In this document: piece after piece, positions 6,781 to 13,712 of the stretch
How positions within the stretch are numbered: the first letter of the stretch is position 1
How the letters are laid out: the number at the start of each line of letters is the position of its first letter
Assembly (NCBI GenBank): GCA_030151825.1
Contig: JASLCP010000048.1
Span: 1-14,315, forward strand
From: Candidatus Saccharimonadales bacterium
Lineage (GTDB): Bacteria > Patescibacteriota > Saccharimonadia > Saccharimonadales > Saccharimonadaceae
Length of the DNA stretch: 14,315 nucleotides
Direction of reading: 5' to 3'
Translations under genes and position numbers: made by a program
The notes under the pieces: generated by a model
The model's database searches: none
What the model saw: only the letters and a program-made list of their open reading frames with translations
What the model was told of the DNA's origin: nothing

Positions 6781-6806
6781 CATAAAGAAAGGAATTATGA
6801 ATAATC

Positions 6807-7931
6807 ATGGATGACATTAATCTCAAACAATTGACCCTCGCGGTACGTACCATCGCCGAAGAAAAAAACCTTCCCGAAGAGACTGTTCTGAGCGTTATCG
6901 AACAAGCGATCGCTGCTGCATGGCGCCGCGATAATGGCGAGCGTGACCAAGAAGTTCGCGCCGAACTGAACACTAATGATGGTACTGCCAAGGTGTACGT
7001 CGCTCGTGAAGTCGTCGAAGTAGTCGGCAGCGACAGCGTCGAAATCAGTCTCGAGGATGCGAAAAAGGTCAAGAGTGACGCGGCAATCGGTGATACGATC
7101 GAAGAATCGCACGAAGTCGTTAGCTTTGGCCGCGTGGCTGCACAAACCGCCAAGCAAGTTGTCTTGCAGCGCCTCCGCGAAGCAGAACGTGAAGTTGTCT
7201 TGGCTGAATACGAAGACAAAATCGGCACCGTCGTCACTGGTACTGTCCAGCGCGTTGAGCCTCGTGTTGTTCGCGTTGAGCTGGGCAAGGCTATCGGCAT
7301 TATCCCGCAAAGCGAGCAAATTCAAGGTGAATTTTATAGCATCGGCAGCCGCATCAAGGTGTTTATCAAAGACATCGAACGCGACAATCGTGGCCCACAA
7401 TTGATCCTTAGCCGTGGCAATGAGGCCTTCGTTGAATATCTCTTCCGCCAAGAAGTACCAGAAATGGAAACCGGTGCGGTTGAAATCAAGGCGATTACCC
7501 GTGAGGCTGGCCGTCGTACCAAATTGGCTGTTGTCAGCACCGTTCCTGGCGTTGATCCTGTCGGCACCTTTGTCGGTGGCCACGGGACGCGCGTCCAAGC
7601 TGTTATGAACGAAATCGGTGACCAAGAAAAAATCGACATCATTACCTATGATGAAAATGTCGATCAGTTTATCCGAAATGCCCTTAGCCCAGCCGAAGTT
7701 GCCAAGGTAGAAATCAACGAAGAAGAAAAAACCGCTAAGGTATTCGTTGCCGAAGACCAGCAGTCAATCGCCATTGGTCGCGGCGGTCAAAACGTTCGTT
7801 TGGCATCACGCCTGACTGGGTACGAACTCGATATCGAAACCGCTGTCGCCGAAAAACCAGCCGAACCAAAACCAAAGAAAAATATCGAAGATAGCTTGTT
7901 TGGTGCGATTGAAGAGTCAAGCGACGAATAA
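6807..7931 (+). CDS. nusA: Transcription termination/antitermination factor NusA
   Basis: NusA binds RNA polymerase near the RNA exit channel and modulates pausing, termination and antitermination. The 374-residue product has the polymerase-binding N-terminal domain (about 1-130; IAEEKNLPEETVLSVIEQAI), an S1 domain (about 138-203; GTVVTGTVQRVEPRVVRVEL), KH1 (about 205-283; VDPVGTFVGGHGTRV) and KH2 (about 284-346; IAIGRGGQNVRLASRLTG). It then stops after a short charged tail. There are no C-terminal acidic repeats of the E. coli type; lack of these is common outside Proteobacteria. The ATG at 6807 gives the family N-terminus, but its AAAGGA ribosome binding site is 13 nt away. Another ATG at 6797 opens a five-codon frame (MNNHG) that ends across the nusA start. 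The gene stands alone, ended by a strong terminator. Confidence 0.95.
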   Translation: MDDINLKQLTLAVRTIAEEKNLPEETVLSVIEQAIAAAWRRDNGERDQEVRAELNTNDGTAKVYVAREVVEVVGSDSVEISLEDAKKVKSDAAIGDTIEESHEVVSFGRVAAQTAKQVVLQRLREAEREVVLAEYEDKIGTVVTGTVQRVEPRVVRVELGKAIGIIPQSEQIQGEFYSIGSRIKVFIKDIERDNRGPQLILSRGNEAFVEYLFRQEVPEMETGAVEIKAITREAGRRTKLAVVSTVPGVDPVGTFVGGHGTRVQAVMNEIGDQEKIDIITYDENVDQFIRNALSPAEVAKVEINEEEKTAKVFVAEDQQSIAIGRGGQNVRLASRLTGYELDIETAVAEKPAEPKPKKNIEDSLFGAIEESSDE

Positions 7932-7951
7932 TAGCGCGTTATAGCAATATC

Positions 7952-7980
7952 AAAAACCACCGATATAGCAGGTGGTTTTT
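7952..7980. terminator. Bidirectional terminator between nusA and a minus-strand gene
   Basis: AAAAACCACC (7952-7961) and GGTGGTTTTT (7971-7980) form a perfect 10-bp stem with a 9-nt loop. Each strand ends in five T. It closes nusA on the plus strand and the 99-residue gene on the minus strand, whose TAA stop overlaps the outer arm. Confidence 0.9.
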
Positions 7981-8278
7981 ACTTTGTAAGCTGTAAGATT
8001 TTTTGTATCAATTCCTGACGTAGATTCTCGGCATTGTCAGGGTTTATTTCGAGTTCACCTGCAATTGTAAGAATTTCATCGATTGGATCACTTGGTAGAA
8101 GGCTTTGCACGTACGACGTCGCCATAAGCCCCGTAATGCTATAGGCAACTTTAGAAGATCTTTCAGGCTCTTCCGTTATTTGGGGTAGGTAGGACTGAAG
8201 ATGATCTATCAGAATATCTCTTATGTTGGGGAGGGGAGGGACTTCATTGAGTTTGGCGTAAAGATGTAACTTGTCCAT
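7979..8278 (-). CDS. Hypothetical protein, 99 aa
   Basis: No family is recognised. The product is short, acidic and mostly helical by appearance, with Leu/Ile spaced as in amphipathic helices (IRDILIDHLQSYLPQI near 19-34; ENLRQELIQKILQLTK at the end). There is no signal peptide or membrane segment. It could be a small protein-binding helical bundle. A perfect TATAAT (8293-8288, minus strand) ends 9 nt before the ATG, so the leader would be only about 2-3 nt; no Shine-Dalgarno is present. It ends in the terminator shared with nusA. The promoter position and terminator support a real gene. Confidence 0.65.
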   Translation of the reverse strand: MDKLHLYAKLNEVPPLPNIRDILIDHLQSYLPQITEEPERSSKVAYSITGLMATSYVQSLLPSDPIDEILTIAGELEINPDNAENLRQELIQKILQLTK

Positions 8279-8287
8279 ATGTTTTAA

Positions 8288-8293
8288 ATTATA
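8288..8293 (-). promoter_or_regulatory. -10 box of the 99-aa gene
   Basis: Minus-strand TATAAT ends 9 nt before the ATG at 8278. TTTAAT (8316-8311) is a weak -35 at 17 bp. The predicted leader is nearly absent. Confidence 0.45.
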
Positions 8294-8354
8294 ATACAGT
8301 AGGCATATATATTAAAAGTGAGCCAGTTTTTAGACATAGCTCTAGGTCTTTTCG

Positions 8355-8633
8355 TTAAACTTCGTACTCGTTGCCCTCGACATCACGAGCGTACAAGTAA
8401 CTTGTTGTTCCGTCAGAGTTGTTGCGATACTTCACGTGGCCGTGGCTTTCTCCATCCTGTGTGCCCGCATTGAAATAGGTATTAGTGACCGAAGGGTCGC
8501 TACGTTGAGATTTGTCGCGAAAGGCTGTACTGTTGAATGTACCGGTTTGCCTGTACGCATGAGAGCACTCGCCGCAGTCGCAGTTCGGCCCACGAAGTGG
8601 CGCGTATTTCCCTTTGGGATGTCGACGTCCCAT
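8355..8633 (-). CDS. Hypothetical small protein with CxCxxC motif, 92 aa
   Basis: I do not recognise this protein. It has a basic N-terminus (MGRRHPKGKY) and a cysteine cluster C18-x-C20-x2-C23 followed by H25, which could bind a metal or be redox-active. The C-terminal half is polar and rich in Gly, Asn, Ser and Tyr (ESHGHVKYRNNSDGTTSYLY near 62-81), suggesting short beta-strands. There is no membrane segment. The ATG has one of the best ribosome binding sites in the window, AGAGGTG 7 nt upstream, in contrast to the leaderless genes. A longer leader is therefore likely. A possible promoter on the minus strand (TTGAAC near 8746-8741, CATAAA 17 bp on) is weak. It is unclear whether this gene is co-transcribed with the 99-residue gene 76 nt downstream. 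Confidence 0.65.
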   Translation of the reverse strand: MGRRHPKGKYAPLRGPNCDCGECSHAYRQTGTFNSTAFRDKSQRSDPSVTNTYFNAGTQDGESHGHVKYRNNSDGTTSYLYARDVEGNEYEV

Positions 8634-8754
8634 TTTTCTTCACCTCTTTGATGTAGAAAGAAAAAAGCCAAGGAAAACTCCTCGTACTTTTACGCAAGCG
8701 GATACTTGCATGTACCTATTTATGCACAAATTAGTACTATAGTTCAAGGGAGAG

Positions 8755-8797
8755 ATGAAAAATTAGCACTCGCTTGACGTGAGTGCTAATTTTTCAT
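8755..8797 (+). promoter_or_regulatory. CIRCE operator (HrcA binding site) of clpC
   Basis: TTAGCACTC (8763-8771), a 9-nt spacer (8772-8780) and GAGTGCTAA (8781-8789) match the CIRCE consensus perfectly. The inverted repeat extends further: arms 8755-8771 and 8781-8797 are complementary over 17 bp. CIRCE is the operator of the HrcA repressor, which is released on heat shock. The -35 box of clpC lies in the spacer, so bound HrcA would directly block RNA polymerase. The hrcA gene is not in the window. Confidence 0.95.
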
Positions 8798-8802
8798 ATA
8801 CT
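8774..8802 (+). promoter_or_regulatory. clpC promoter
   Basis: TTGACG (8774-8779) and TATACT (8797-8802) are 17 bp apart, a strong sigma-70-type promoter embedded in the CIRCE element. The predicted start is near 8809. Confidence 0.88.
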
Positions 8803-8812
8803 AGATATAGTA

Positions 8813-8860
8813 ATGGCAAAAGATAAGCAAAAAGCTTGCGCCAAAACTATGGAGGATTGA
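8813..8860 (+). CDS. Possible 15-codon leader peptide upstream of clpC
   Basis: An ATG about 4 nt from the predicted transcription start opens a frame encoding MAKDKQKACAKTMED, ending in TGA 10 nt before the clpC start. It is very basic at first. The clpC ribosome binding site GGAGG (8851-8855) lies inside its last codons, so translation of this frame could expose or mask that site. The evidence is position only; it may be chance. Confidence 0.3.
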   Translation: MAKDKQKACAKTMED

Positions 8861-8870
8861 TAATAGTAGT

Positions 8871-11360
8871 ATGCCAGATGATTTCGCAGAATTTGTATCA
8901 CACTTGACCGACAACGCTCGGACAAGTTTGCAACACGCCGATGCTATCGCGCGCGGCTATGGCAGCGCGTATATCGGGACGGAACATCTCTTGCTTGGTG
9001 TGTTGGCGCAAGGATCAAGCGTCGGCGCTAAGGTGCTCGCCGATGCTGGTGTGACGCTGGACCGCGCCGAACTGGCGCTTAATTTGACACCGCGTACGCT
9101 GATTGTCAGCACAGGGGCTAAAGGGTTGAGCGAAACGGCCAAACTGACACTCAAAATGAGCTGGGAGATTGCACAAGAATTTAATCAAGAGTTCCTCGGT
9201 ACTGAACACATCCTCTATAGCATCTTGAGTCAAAAGAATGCTCGTGCGACGGTGCTGCTACGTGATATGAATGTCAATGTTGCGACGGTCACCTCTGATC
9301 TGGAGGATTTCTTTGATCGACAAAGTAATGATTATCAAGAAATGACCGAAGGCGGACGAGCAACCAAAAAAGCAGGACCAAAAGGACCGCTCGAGACATA
9401 CGGTACTGACCTGACGGCGCGTGCCAAAAGTGGCAAACTTGACCCAGTGATTGGTCGCGACGCTCAGCAAGAACGCATGATCACCATTTTAAGTCGACGT
9501 ACGAAGAACAACCCTGTGTTGATTGGTGAGCCAGGCGTTGGTAAAACGGCGATTGTCGAGGGCTTGGCGCAGCGAATTGTTCGCGAAGATGTGCCTGATC
9601 ATTTGCTTGATAAGCGCGTTGTCCAGCTTGATTTGGCGGCGATGATCGCCGGTACCAAATATCGCGGCGAGTTCGAAGAGCGCCTCAAAAAAGTAATCGA
9701 TGCCTTGAAGGCACAGAAAAACATCATTGTCTTTATTGATGAGTTACATCTATTAGTTGGTGCTGGTGCGGCCGAAGGTGCGCTAGATGCGGCAAATATT
9801 TTGAAACCGGCATTGGCCCGCGGCGAACTCCATATGATTGGTGCGACGACACTTGACGAATACCGCAAGCACATCGAAAAGGACAGCGCGCTGGAGCGCC
9901 GTTTCCAGACAATTGTTGTGCCCGAGCCAAGCACCAAGGATACGGTGGCGATTATCAAAGGCTTGAAGGGTTACTACGAAAAACATCACGCTGTCACGAT
10001 GAGTGACGAGGTGCTGGAGGACGCGGTCTACATGACTGATCGCTACGTCAGCGAGCGCTATATGCCCGACAAAGCCATCGATGTTATCGACGAAGCGGCG
10101 GCATTAGTTCGTGTCAAAAAGGGTCGCAAGCCAAGCAAGGTGCGTGATTTTACCAAGCAACTCAAGAACCTGAATGAGAAAATGGACGAAGCGGTCGCTG
10201 CCGAAGATTACGAGCGTGCGGCACTCTATAAAACTCGCGTCAGTCAGATCACCAAAAAGCTGGAAGAATTGAAAGTCGAGTACGAAAAGAAAACCCCTGT
10301 CGAATTATCTGACGATGATATTGCGCATGCGATTGCGACGATGACGGGTATTCCGGTTAAGCGTGTCCAAAAATCTGAGGCAAAATTACTGCGAGGACTC
10401 GAAAAGCATTTAAGTAAATATATCGTTGGTCAAGAAGAGGCGGTCGAAAAAGTATCACGTGCCATTCGCCGTTCGCGTAGCGGTGTTGCCAGTAGCAAAC
10501 GCCCGATTGGTTCGTTTGTCTTTATGGGACCAACCGGCGTGGGCAAAACAGAGCTTGCGAAGGTATTGGCGCGCGAAGTCTTTGGTAGCGAAGAGGCGCT
10601 GATCAAGATCGACATGAGTGAATTTGGTGAAAAGCACAATACCTCGCGGCTGCTTGGTGCACCTGCGGGCTACGTTGGCTATGAAGACGGCGGTCAACTG
10701 ACCGATAAAATTCGTCGCCAGCCCTATAGTGTAGTGCTGTTTGACGAAATCGAAAAAGCGCATCGCGATGTCTTTCAGCTGTTGTTGCAACTACTCGAGG
10801 ACGGCAGCTTGACAGACGCCAAAGGTCGCAAAGTTGACTTTAGTAACGCGATTATTGTACTAACGAGCAACCTCGGTGCTGACCGTATGATGAAAGAATC
10901 ATCACTTGGATTTCATGCAGCAACCAAAACCGACGAAAAGAAACTGGATGAAACGCACGCCGAGAATGCCGAGGCGGCACGTGAGGCACTTGGCAAACTG
11001 ATGCGTCCCGAGCTGATTAACCGTTTTGACGCGGTGGTGACGTTCCGGGCTTTGACGCGAAAGCAAGTTGGCAAGATATTTGACAACATGGTGAACGAAT
11101 TACAACATCGATTGATTCGAAAAGGTATTCATCTGGTAATTAAGCCGAGTGCCAAGCGATATTTGATTGATAAGGGGTATGACGAAAAGTTCGGCGCTCG
11201 TCCGCTGCGTCGCGCTTTGCAGGACGAACTCGAACATCCGCTGGCAGATGGTATACTAGCAGAAGAATATGAAAAGGGTAGCGTTCTAACCATTAGGGCA
11301 GTGAAAGGAACTATTACAATCGATGTCACGCACGAAGAAGCGGCAACGGTCACTCGGTAA
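8871..11360 (+). CDS. clpC: ClpC-type AAA+ unfoldase, ATPase subunit of the Clp protease
   Basis: ClpC unfolds damaged or tagged proteins and feeds them to ClpP. The 829-residue product has, in order: paired Clp N repeats (about 1-150; GTEHLLLGVLAQ and GTEHILYSILSQ), AAA1 with Walker A GEPGVGKT (219-226) and Walker B VFIDE (287-291), and a UVR-type middle segment (about 433-460). AAA2 follows, with Walker A GPTGVGKT (553-560) and Walker B VVLFDEIE (621-628), then the C-terminal domain (GARPLRRALQDELEHPLAD). The tripeptide LGF (679-681) sits where the ClpP-docking loop is expected, so this is ClpC rather than the disaggregase ClpB. The short middle segment agrees. The ATG has GGAGG as ribosome binding site, but 15 nt away, longer than usual. 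Expression is under a CIRCE operator. The 3' end overlaps the next gene by 38 nt. No clpP, ctsR or mcsA/B is present in the window. Confidence 0.97.
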   Translation: MPDDFAEFVSHLTDNARTSLQHADAIARGYGSAYIGTEHLLLGVLAQGSSVGAKVLADAGVTLDRAELALNLTPRTLIVSTGAKGLSETAKLTLKMSWEIAQEFNQEFLGTEHILYSILSQKNARATVLLRDMNVNVATVTSDLEDFFDRQSNDYQEMTEGGRATKKAGPKGPLETYGTDLTARAKSGKLDPVIGRDAQQERMITILSRRTKNNPVLIGEPGVGKTAIVEGLAQRIVREDVPDHLLDKRVVQLDLAAMIAGTKYRGEFEERLKKVIDALKAQKNIIVFIDELHLLVGAGAAEGALDAANILKPALARGELHMIGATTLDEYRKHIEKDSALERRFQTIVVPEPSTKDTVAIIKGLKGYYEKHHAVTMSDEVLEDAVYMTDRYVSERYMPDKAIDVIDEAAALVRVKKGRKPSKVRDFTKQLKNLNEKMDEAVAAEDYERAALYKTRVSQITKKLEELKVEYEKKTPVELSDDDIAHAIATMTGIPVKRVQKSEAKLLRGLEKHLSKYIVGQEEAVEKVSRAIRRSRSGVASSKRPIGSFVFMGPTGVGKTELAKVLAREVFGSEEALIKIDMSEFGEKHNTSRLLGAPAGYVGYEDGGQLTDKIRRQPYSVVLFDEIEKAHRDVFQLLLQLLEDGSLTDAKGRKVDFSNAIIVLTSNLGADRMMKESSLGFHAATKTDEKKLDETHAENAEAAREALGKLMRPELINRFDAVVTFRALTRKQVGKIFDNMVNELQHRLIRKGIHLVIKPSAKRYLIDKGYDEKFGARPLRRALQDELEHPLADGILAEEYEKGSVLTIRAVKGTITIDVTHEEAATVTR

Positions 11361-12336
11361 CATAAAAGCAATCGTCAGTCTGGTTGGCTCGGCACTGTTA
11401 ATTATCGCATCACTGGCGCTATATCTGAACCGTCAGTATGTGGTTGATTGGATTGCCTATCATCAATTTACACCGAGCGCTGCTATTGCGGCGATTACCA
11501 CGCGCACTGATATGAGCGGGACGGGTAAATTCTACTTTTATGCAAGTAAACCGACGATTGAGTCGGCCGACGTATTTAATAAATCATGTGATCGCAAAGA
11601 ATCAAGTAGCGCCATTTTAGGGTGCTATGCCAATAATCTGATTCATATCTATGATGTCGATAACAAAGAACTTGATGGTATCAAGGATGTGACGGCCGCG
11701 CACGAGATGCTGCACGCTGCGTATCAGCGGTTGTCGGGTGATGAAAAAAAGCGTGTCGACGCCCTGCTTGATAAAGAATATCAATCGTTAAAAAATAATC
11801 AGGACCTTTCTGAGCGAATGGCGTTTTACGCAAAGCACGAGGCGGGTGAAGAATCAAACGAACTTCATTCGATTGTTGCGACTGAGGTATCGTCGATTAG
11901 TCCGGAACTTGAAACATATTACAAACGATACTTTACCGATCGTCAGAAAGTGGTGCAGCTACACGTCTCGTACGCGGGTGTATTTGCCAGTATCAAAAAC
12001 AAAGCTGACATGTTACTTAAGCAACTGAAACAATTAGGACCCGAGATTGAGACCGACAGCAGCTCGTACAACGCATCCGTCAAGGCACTGAATGATGATA
12101 TCCAAACGTTCAATACGCGAGCGACCTCTGGTGACTTTAGCTCTCGTGCGGCATTTGATAGTCAGCGAGCAACGCTTGTGGCGCGCTCGGTGGCCATTGA
12201 TCGCGAGCGAGCCCGTATTCAGAGTAACCTCGAAAAGTACGAGACGCTTCGACAGGAATATAATGCCACTGCAGCTACCTCAAATGATTTGTACAAAAGT
12301 ATTGATAGCAAATTAGCACCATCACCGAGCGTGTAG
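11323..12336 (+). CDS. Membrane-anchored HExxH protein (putative zinc metallopeptidase)
   Basis: The 337-residue product begins with a very basic segment (SRTKKRQR) and one membrane helix at about 15-36, then extends as one domain, probably outside the cell. HEMLH at 127-131 (TAAHEMLHAAY) is a zinc-peptidase HExxH motif. The downstream segment 176-190 (EESNELHSIVATEVS) holds Glu and His residues that could supply a third ligand. C89 and C101 may form a disulfide. Residues about 205-325 are charged and heptad-like, probably coiled coil. The family is not one I can name; activity is predicted from the motif alone. The ATG overlaps the end of clpC by 38 nt with AAAGGAA 12 nt upstream, and radA starts 5 nt after its stop. 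It is thus embedded in a stress operon, which suggests a role in envelope protein quality control. Confidence 0.8.
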   Translation: MSRTKKRQRSLGNIKAIVSLVGSALLIIASLALYLNRQYVVDWIAYHQFTPSAAIAAITTRTDMSGTGKFYFYASKPTIESADVFNKSCDRKESSSAILGCYANNLIHIYDVDNKELDGIKDVTAAHEMLHAAYQRLSGDEKKRVDALLDKEYQSLKNNQDLSERMAFYAKHEAGEESNELHSIVATEVSSISPELETYYKRYFTDRQKVVQLHVSYAGVFASIKNKADMLLKQLKQLGPEIETDSSSYNASVKALNDDIQTFNTRATSGDFSSRAAFDSQRATLVARSVAIDRERARIQSNLEKYETLRQEYNATAATSNDLYKSIDSKLAPSPSV

Positions 12337-12341
12337 ACGAT

Positions 12342-13694
12342 ATGGCAAAGATAAAAACACAATTTATCTGTCAAAACTGTGGCGCCAGCTACCCTAAATG
12401 GACGGGCAAGTGCGAGAATTGTGGCGAGTGGAACTCGCTGGTTGAGCAAGCACCTGTGAGTAGCGGCAAATCAGCAGTTGCAAAGAGTGCGATGACTGGC
12501 CATGTACTGACACCGCAAACGATGCGTTCGATTGATGTCGAGGCAAGCGTCACGCGCCTGGGGACGGGAGTGACTGACCTTGATACGGTACTGGGTGGCG
12601 GTGTTTTGCCGGGCGGTGTCATATTGCTGGCAGGACAACCGGGTATTGGCAAAAGTACATTGCTGCTTCAGGTGACGGCGCATATAGCCGAATCGCACCC
12701 GGTGCTATATGCCAGTGGCGAAGAATCAGCCTCGCAGGTCAAACTTCGTGCAGAGCGATTGGGTGCGAGCGGCAGTGACCAGCTGAGCTTTATTGCTAGC
12801 ACGAGCGCTGATGATATCGCTGCAACGATTCGCAGTGGTCAATATAAATTGGTAATTATCGACTCGATCCAAACACTCAGCTTGGACGAAATTACCAGTG
12901 CACCGGGGAGTGTCAGTCAGATTACCAACAGTAGTAACGTTATTATTCGGGCTGCCAAAGAATCCGGCGCAGCGGTCGTACTGGTCGGTCATGTCACCAA
13001 AGAAGGCTCGATTGCCGGGCCAAAAGTGCTGGAGCATTTGGTTGACGTGGTACTGCAATTCGAGGGTGATCGCTATGGAGGATTCAAAGTAGTCCGAGCG
13101 GTCAAGAATCGTTACGGCTCGACGGCCGAAGCGGCGATTTTCGAAATGGCCGAAGAAGGCCTACGTGTTGTCGAAAACCCGTCAGCTGCACTACTGGCTG
13201 AGCGTCAAAATGCCGATGGATCTGTGGTGCTGGCGACACTCGAAGGCACGCGGCCGATCCTTGTCGAAATCCAGGCTCTTGTCAATCCGACGAATTTCGG
13301 ATATCCTAAACGTACAGCGAGTGGGTTTGACCTTAATCGCCTCAACTTGTTAATCGCCGTTTTGGAACGGCGCACAAAATTGAACTTATCCGATAAAGAT
13401 ATCTATGTGAACGTTGTAGGAGGTCTCAAACTAGCCGACCCGGCAGCCGACCTTGCTGTATGTATGGCCATTGCGAGCGCTAGTGCTGGACGACGTTTGG
13501 ATGACGGTATTGTGGTGTTTGGTGAAGTTGGTCTTGGTGGCGAAGTGCGCAGCGTTCTCAGTAGCGATCGTCGCGTTGCCGAGGCAGAGAAACTCGGATT
13601 TGAACAGGCAATTGCTCCAAAATATGGTACAAAAAATCCTTTTATCAAAGGTGTTAGCGACCTGCGGCAGGCGCTTATTGACTATTTACAATAA
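12342..13694 (+). CDS. radA: DNA repair/branch-migration ATPase RadA (Sms)
   Basis: RadA is a RecA-like ring ATPase that promotes branch migration in recombination and DNA repair. The 450-residue product has the N-terminal zinc finger C10-x2-C13 and C24-x2-C27. Walker A GQPGIGKST is at 98-106 and Walker B LVIIDS at 170-175. The family motif KNRFG appears as KNRYG (255-259), a conservative change. The C-terminal part (about 290-450) is the Lon-protease-like P domain (LNLSDKDIYVNVVGGLKLAD, DPAADLAVCMAIASA). The length matches the family (about 455). The start is 5 nt after the preceding stop and has no good Shine-Dalgarno, so translation probably depends on coupling. The clpC-radA-yacL neighbourhood is known from Firmicutes; there disA usually lies between radA and yacL, but it is absent here. 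Confidence 0.97.
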   Translation: MAKIKTQFICQNCGASYPKWTGKCENCGEWNSLVEQAPVSSGKSAVAKSAMTGHVLTPQTMRSIDVEASVTRLGTGVTDLDTVLGGGVLPGGVILLAGQPGIGKSTLLLQVTAHIAESHPVLYASGEESASQVKLRAERLGASGSDQLSFIASTSADDIAATIRSGQYKLVIIDSIQTLSLDEITSAPGSVSQITNSSNVIIRAAKESGAAVVLVGHVTKEGSIAGPKVLEHLVDVVLQFEGDRYGGFKVVRAVKNRYGSTAEAAIFEMAEEGLRVVENPSAALLAERQNADGSVVLATLEGTRPILVEIQALVNPTNFGYPKRTASGFDLNRLNLLIAVLERRTKLNLSDKDIYVNVVGGLKLADPAADLAVCMAIASASAGRRLDDGIVVFGEVGLGGEVRSVLSSDRRVAEAEKLGFEQAIAPKYGTKNPFIKGVSDLRQALIDYLQ

Positions 13695-13712
13695 CAGAAA
13701 CGAGATACTATT

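Noticed and set aside
6795..7625. Long minus-strand open frame (276 codons) opposite nusA
   Set aside because: It lies wholly antisense to a clear nusA, has no ribosome binding site or recognisable motif, and reflects the codon bias of the plus-strand gene. The 187-codon frame at 6737-7300 is rejected for the same reason.
8325..8353. Possible terminator downstream of the 92-aa gene (AGAC...GTCT)
   Set aside because: Only 4 bp pair cleanly, the next pair is mismatched and the loop would be too small. The T run lies on the wrong strand for that gene.
8500..8697. Alternative minus-strand frames starting at 8671 and 8697
   Set aside because: They overlap the 92-aa frame in other phases and lack a ribosome binding site. 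The strong AGAGGTG site fits the 8633 start.
8634..8760. Possible small RNA or terminator between the 92-aa gene and clpC (GCAAG/CTTGC and AGGA/TCCT stems)
   Set aside because: Stems of 4-5 bp are expected by chance and no promoter, clear T-tract or tRNA-like fold accompanies them. The stretch is read as leader and promoter space.
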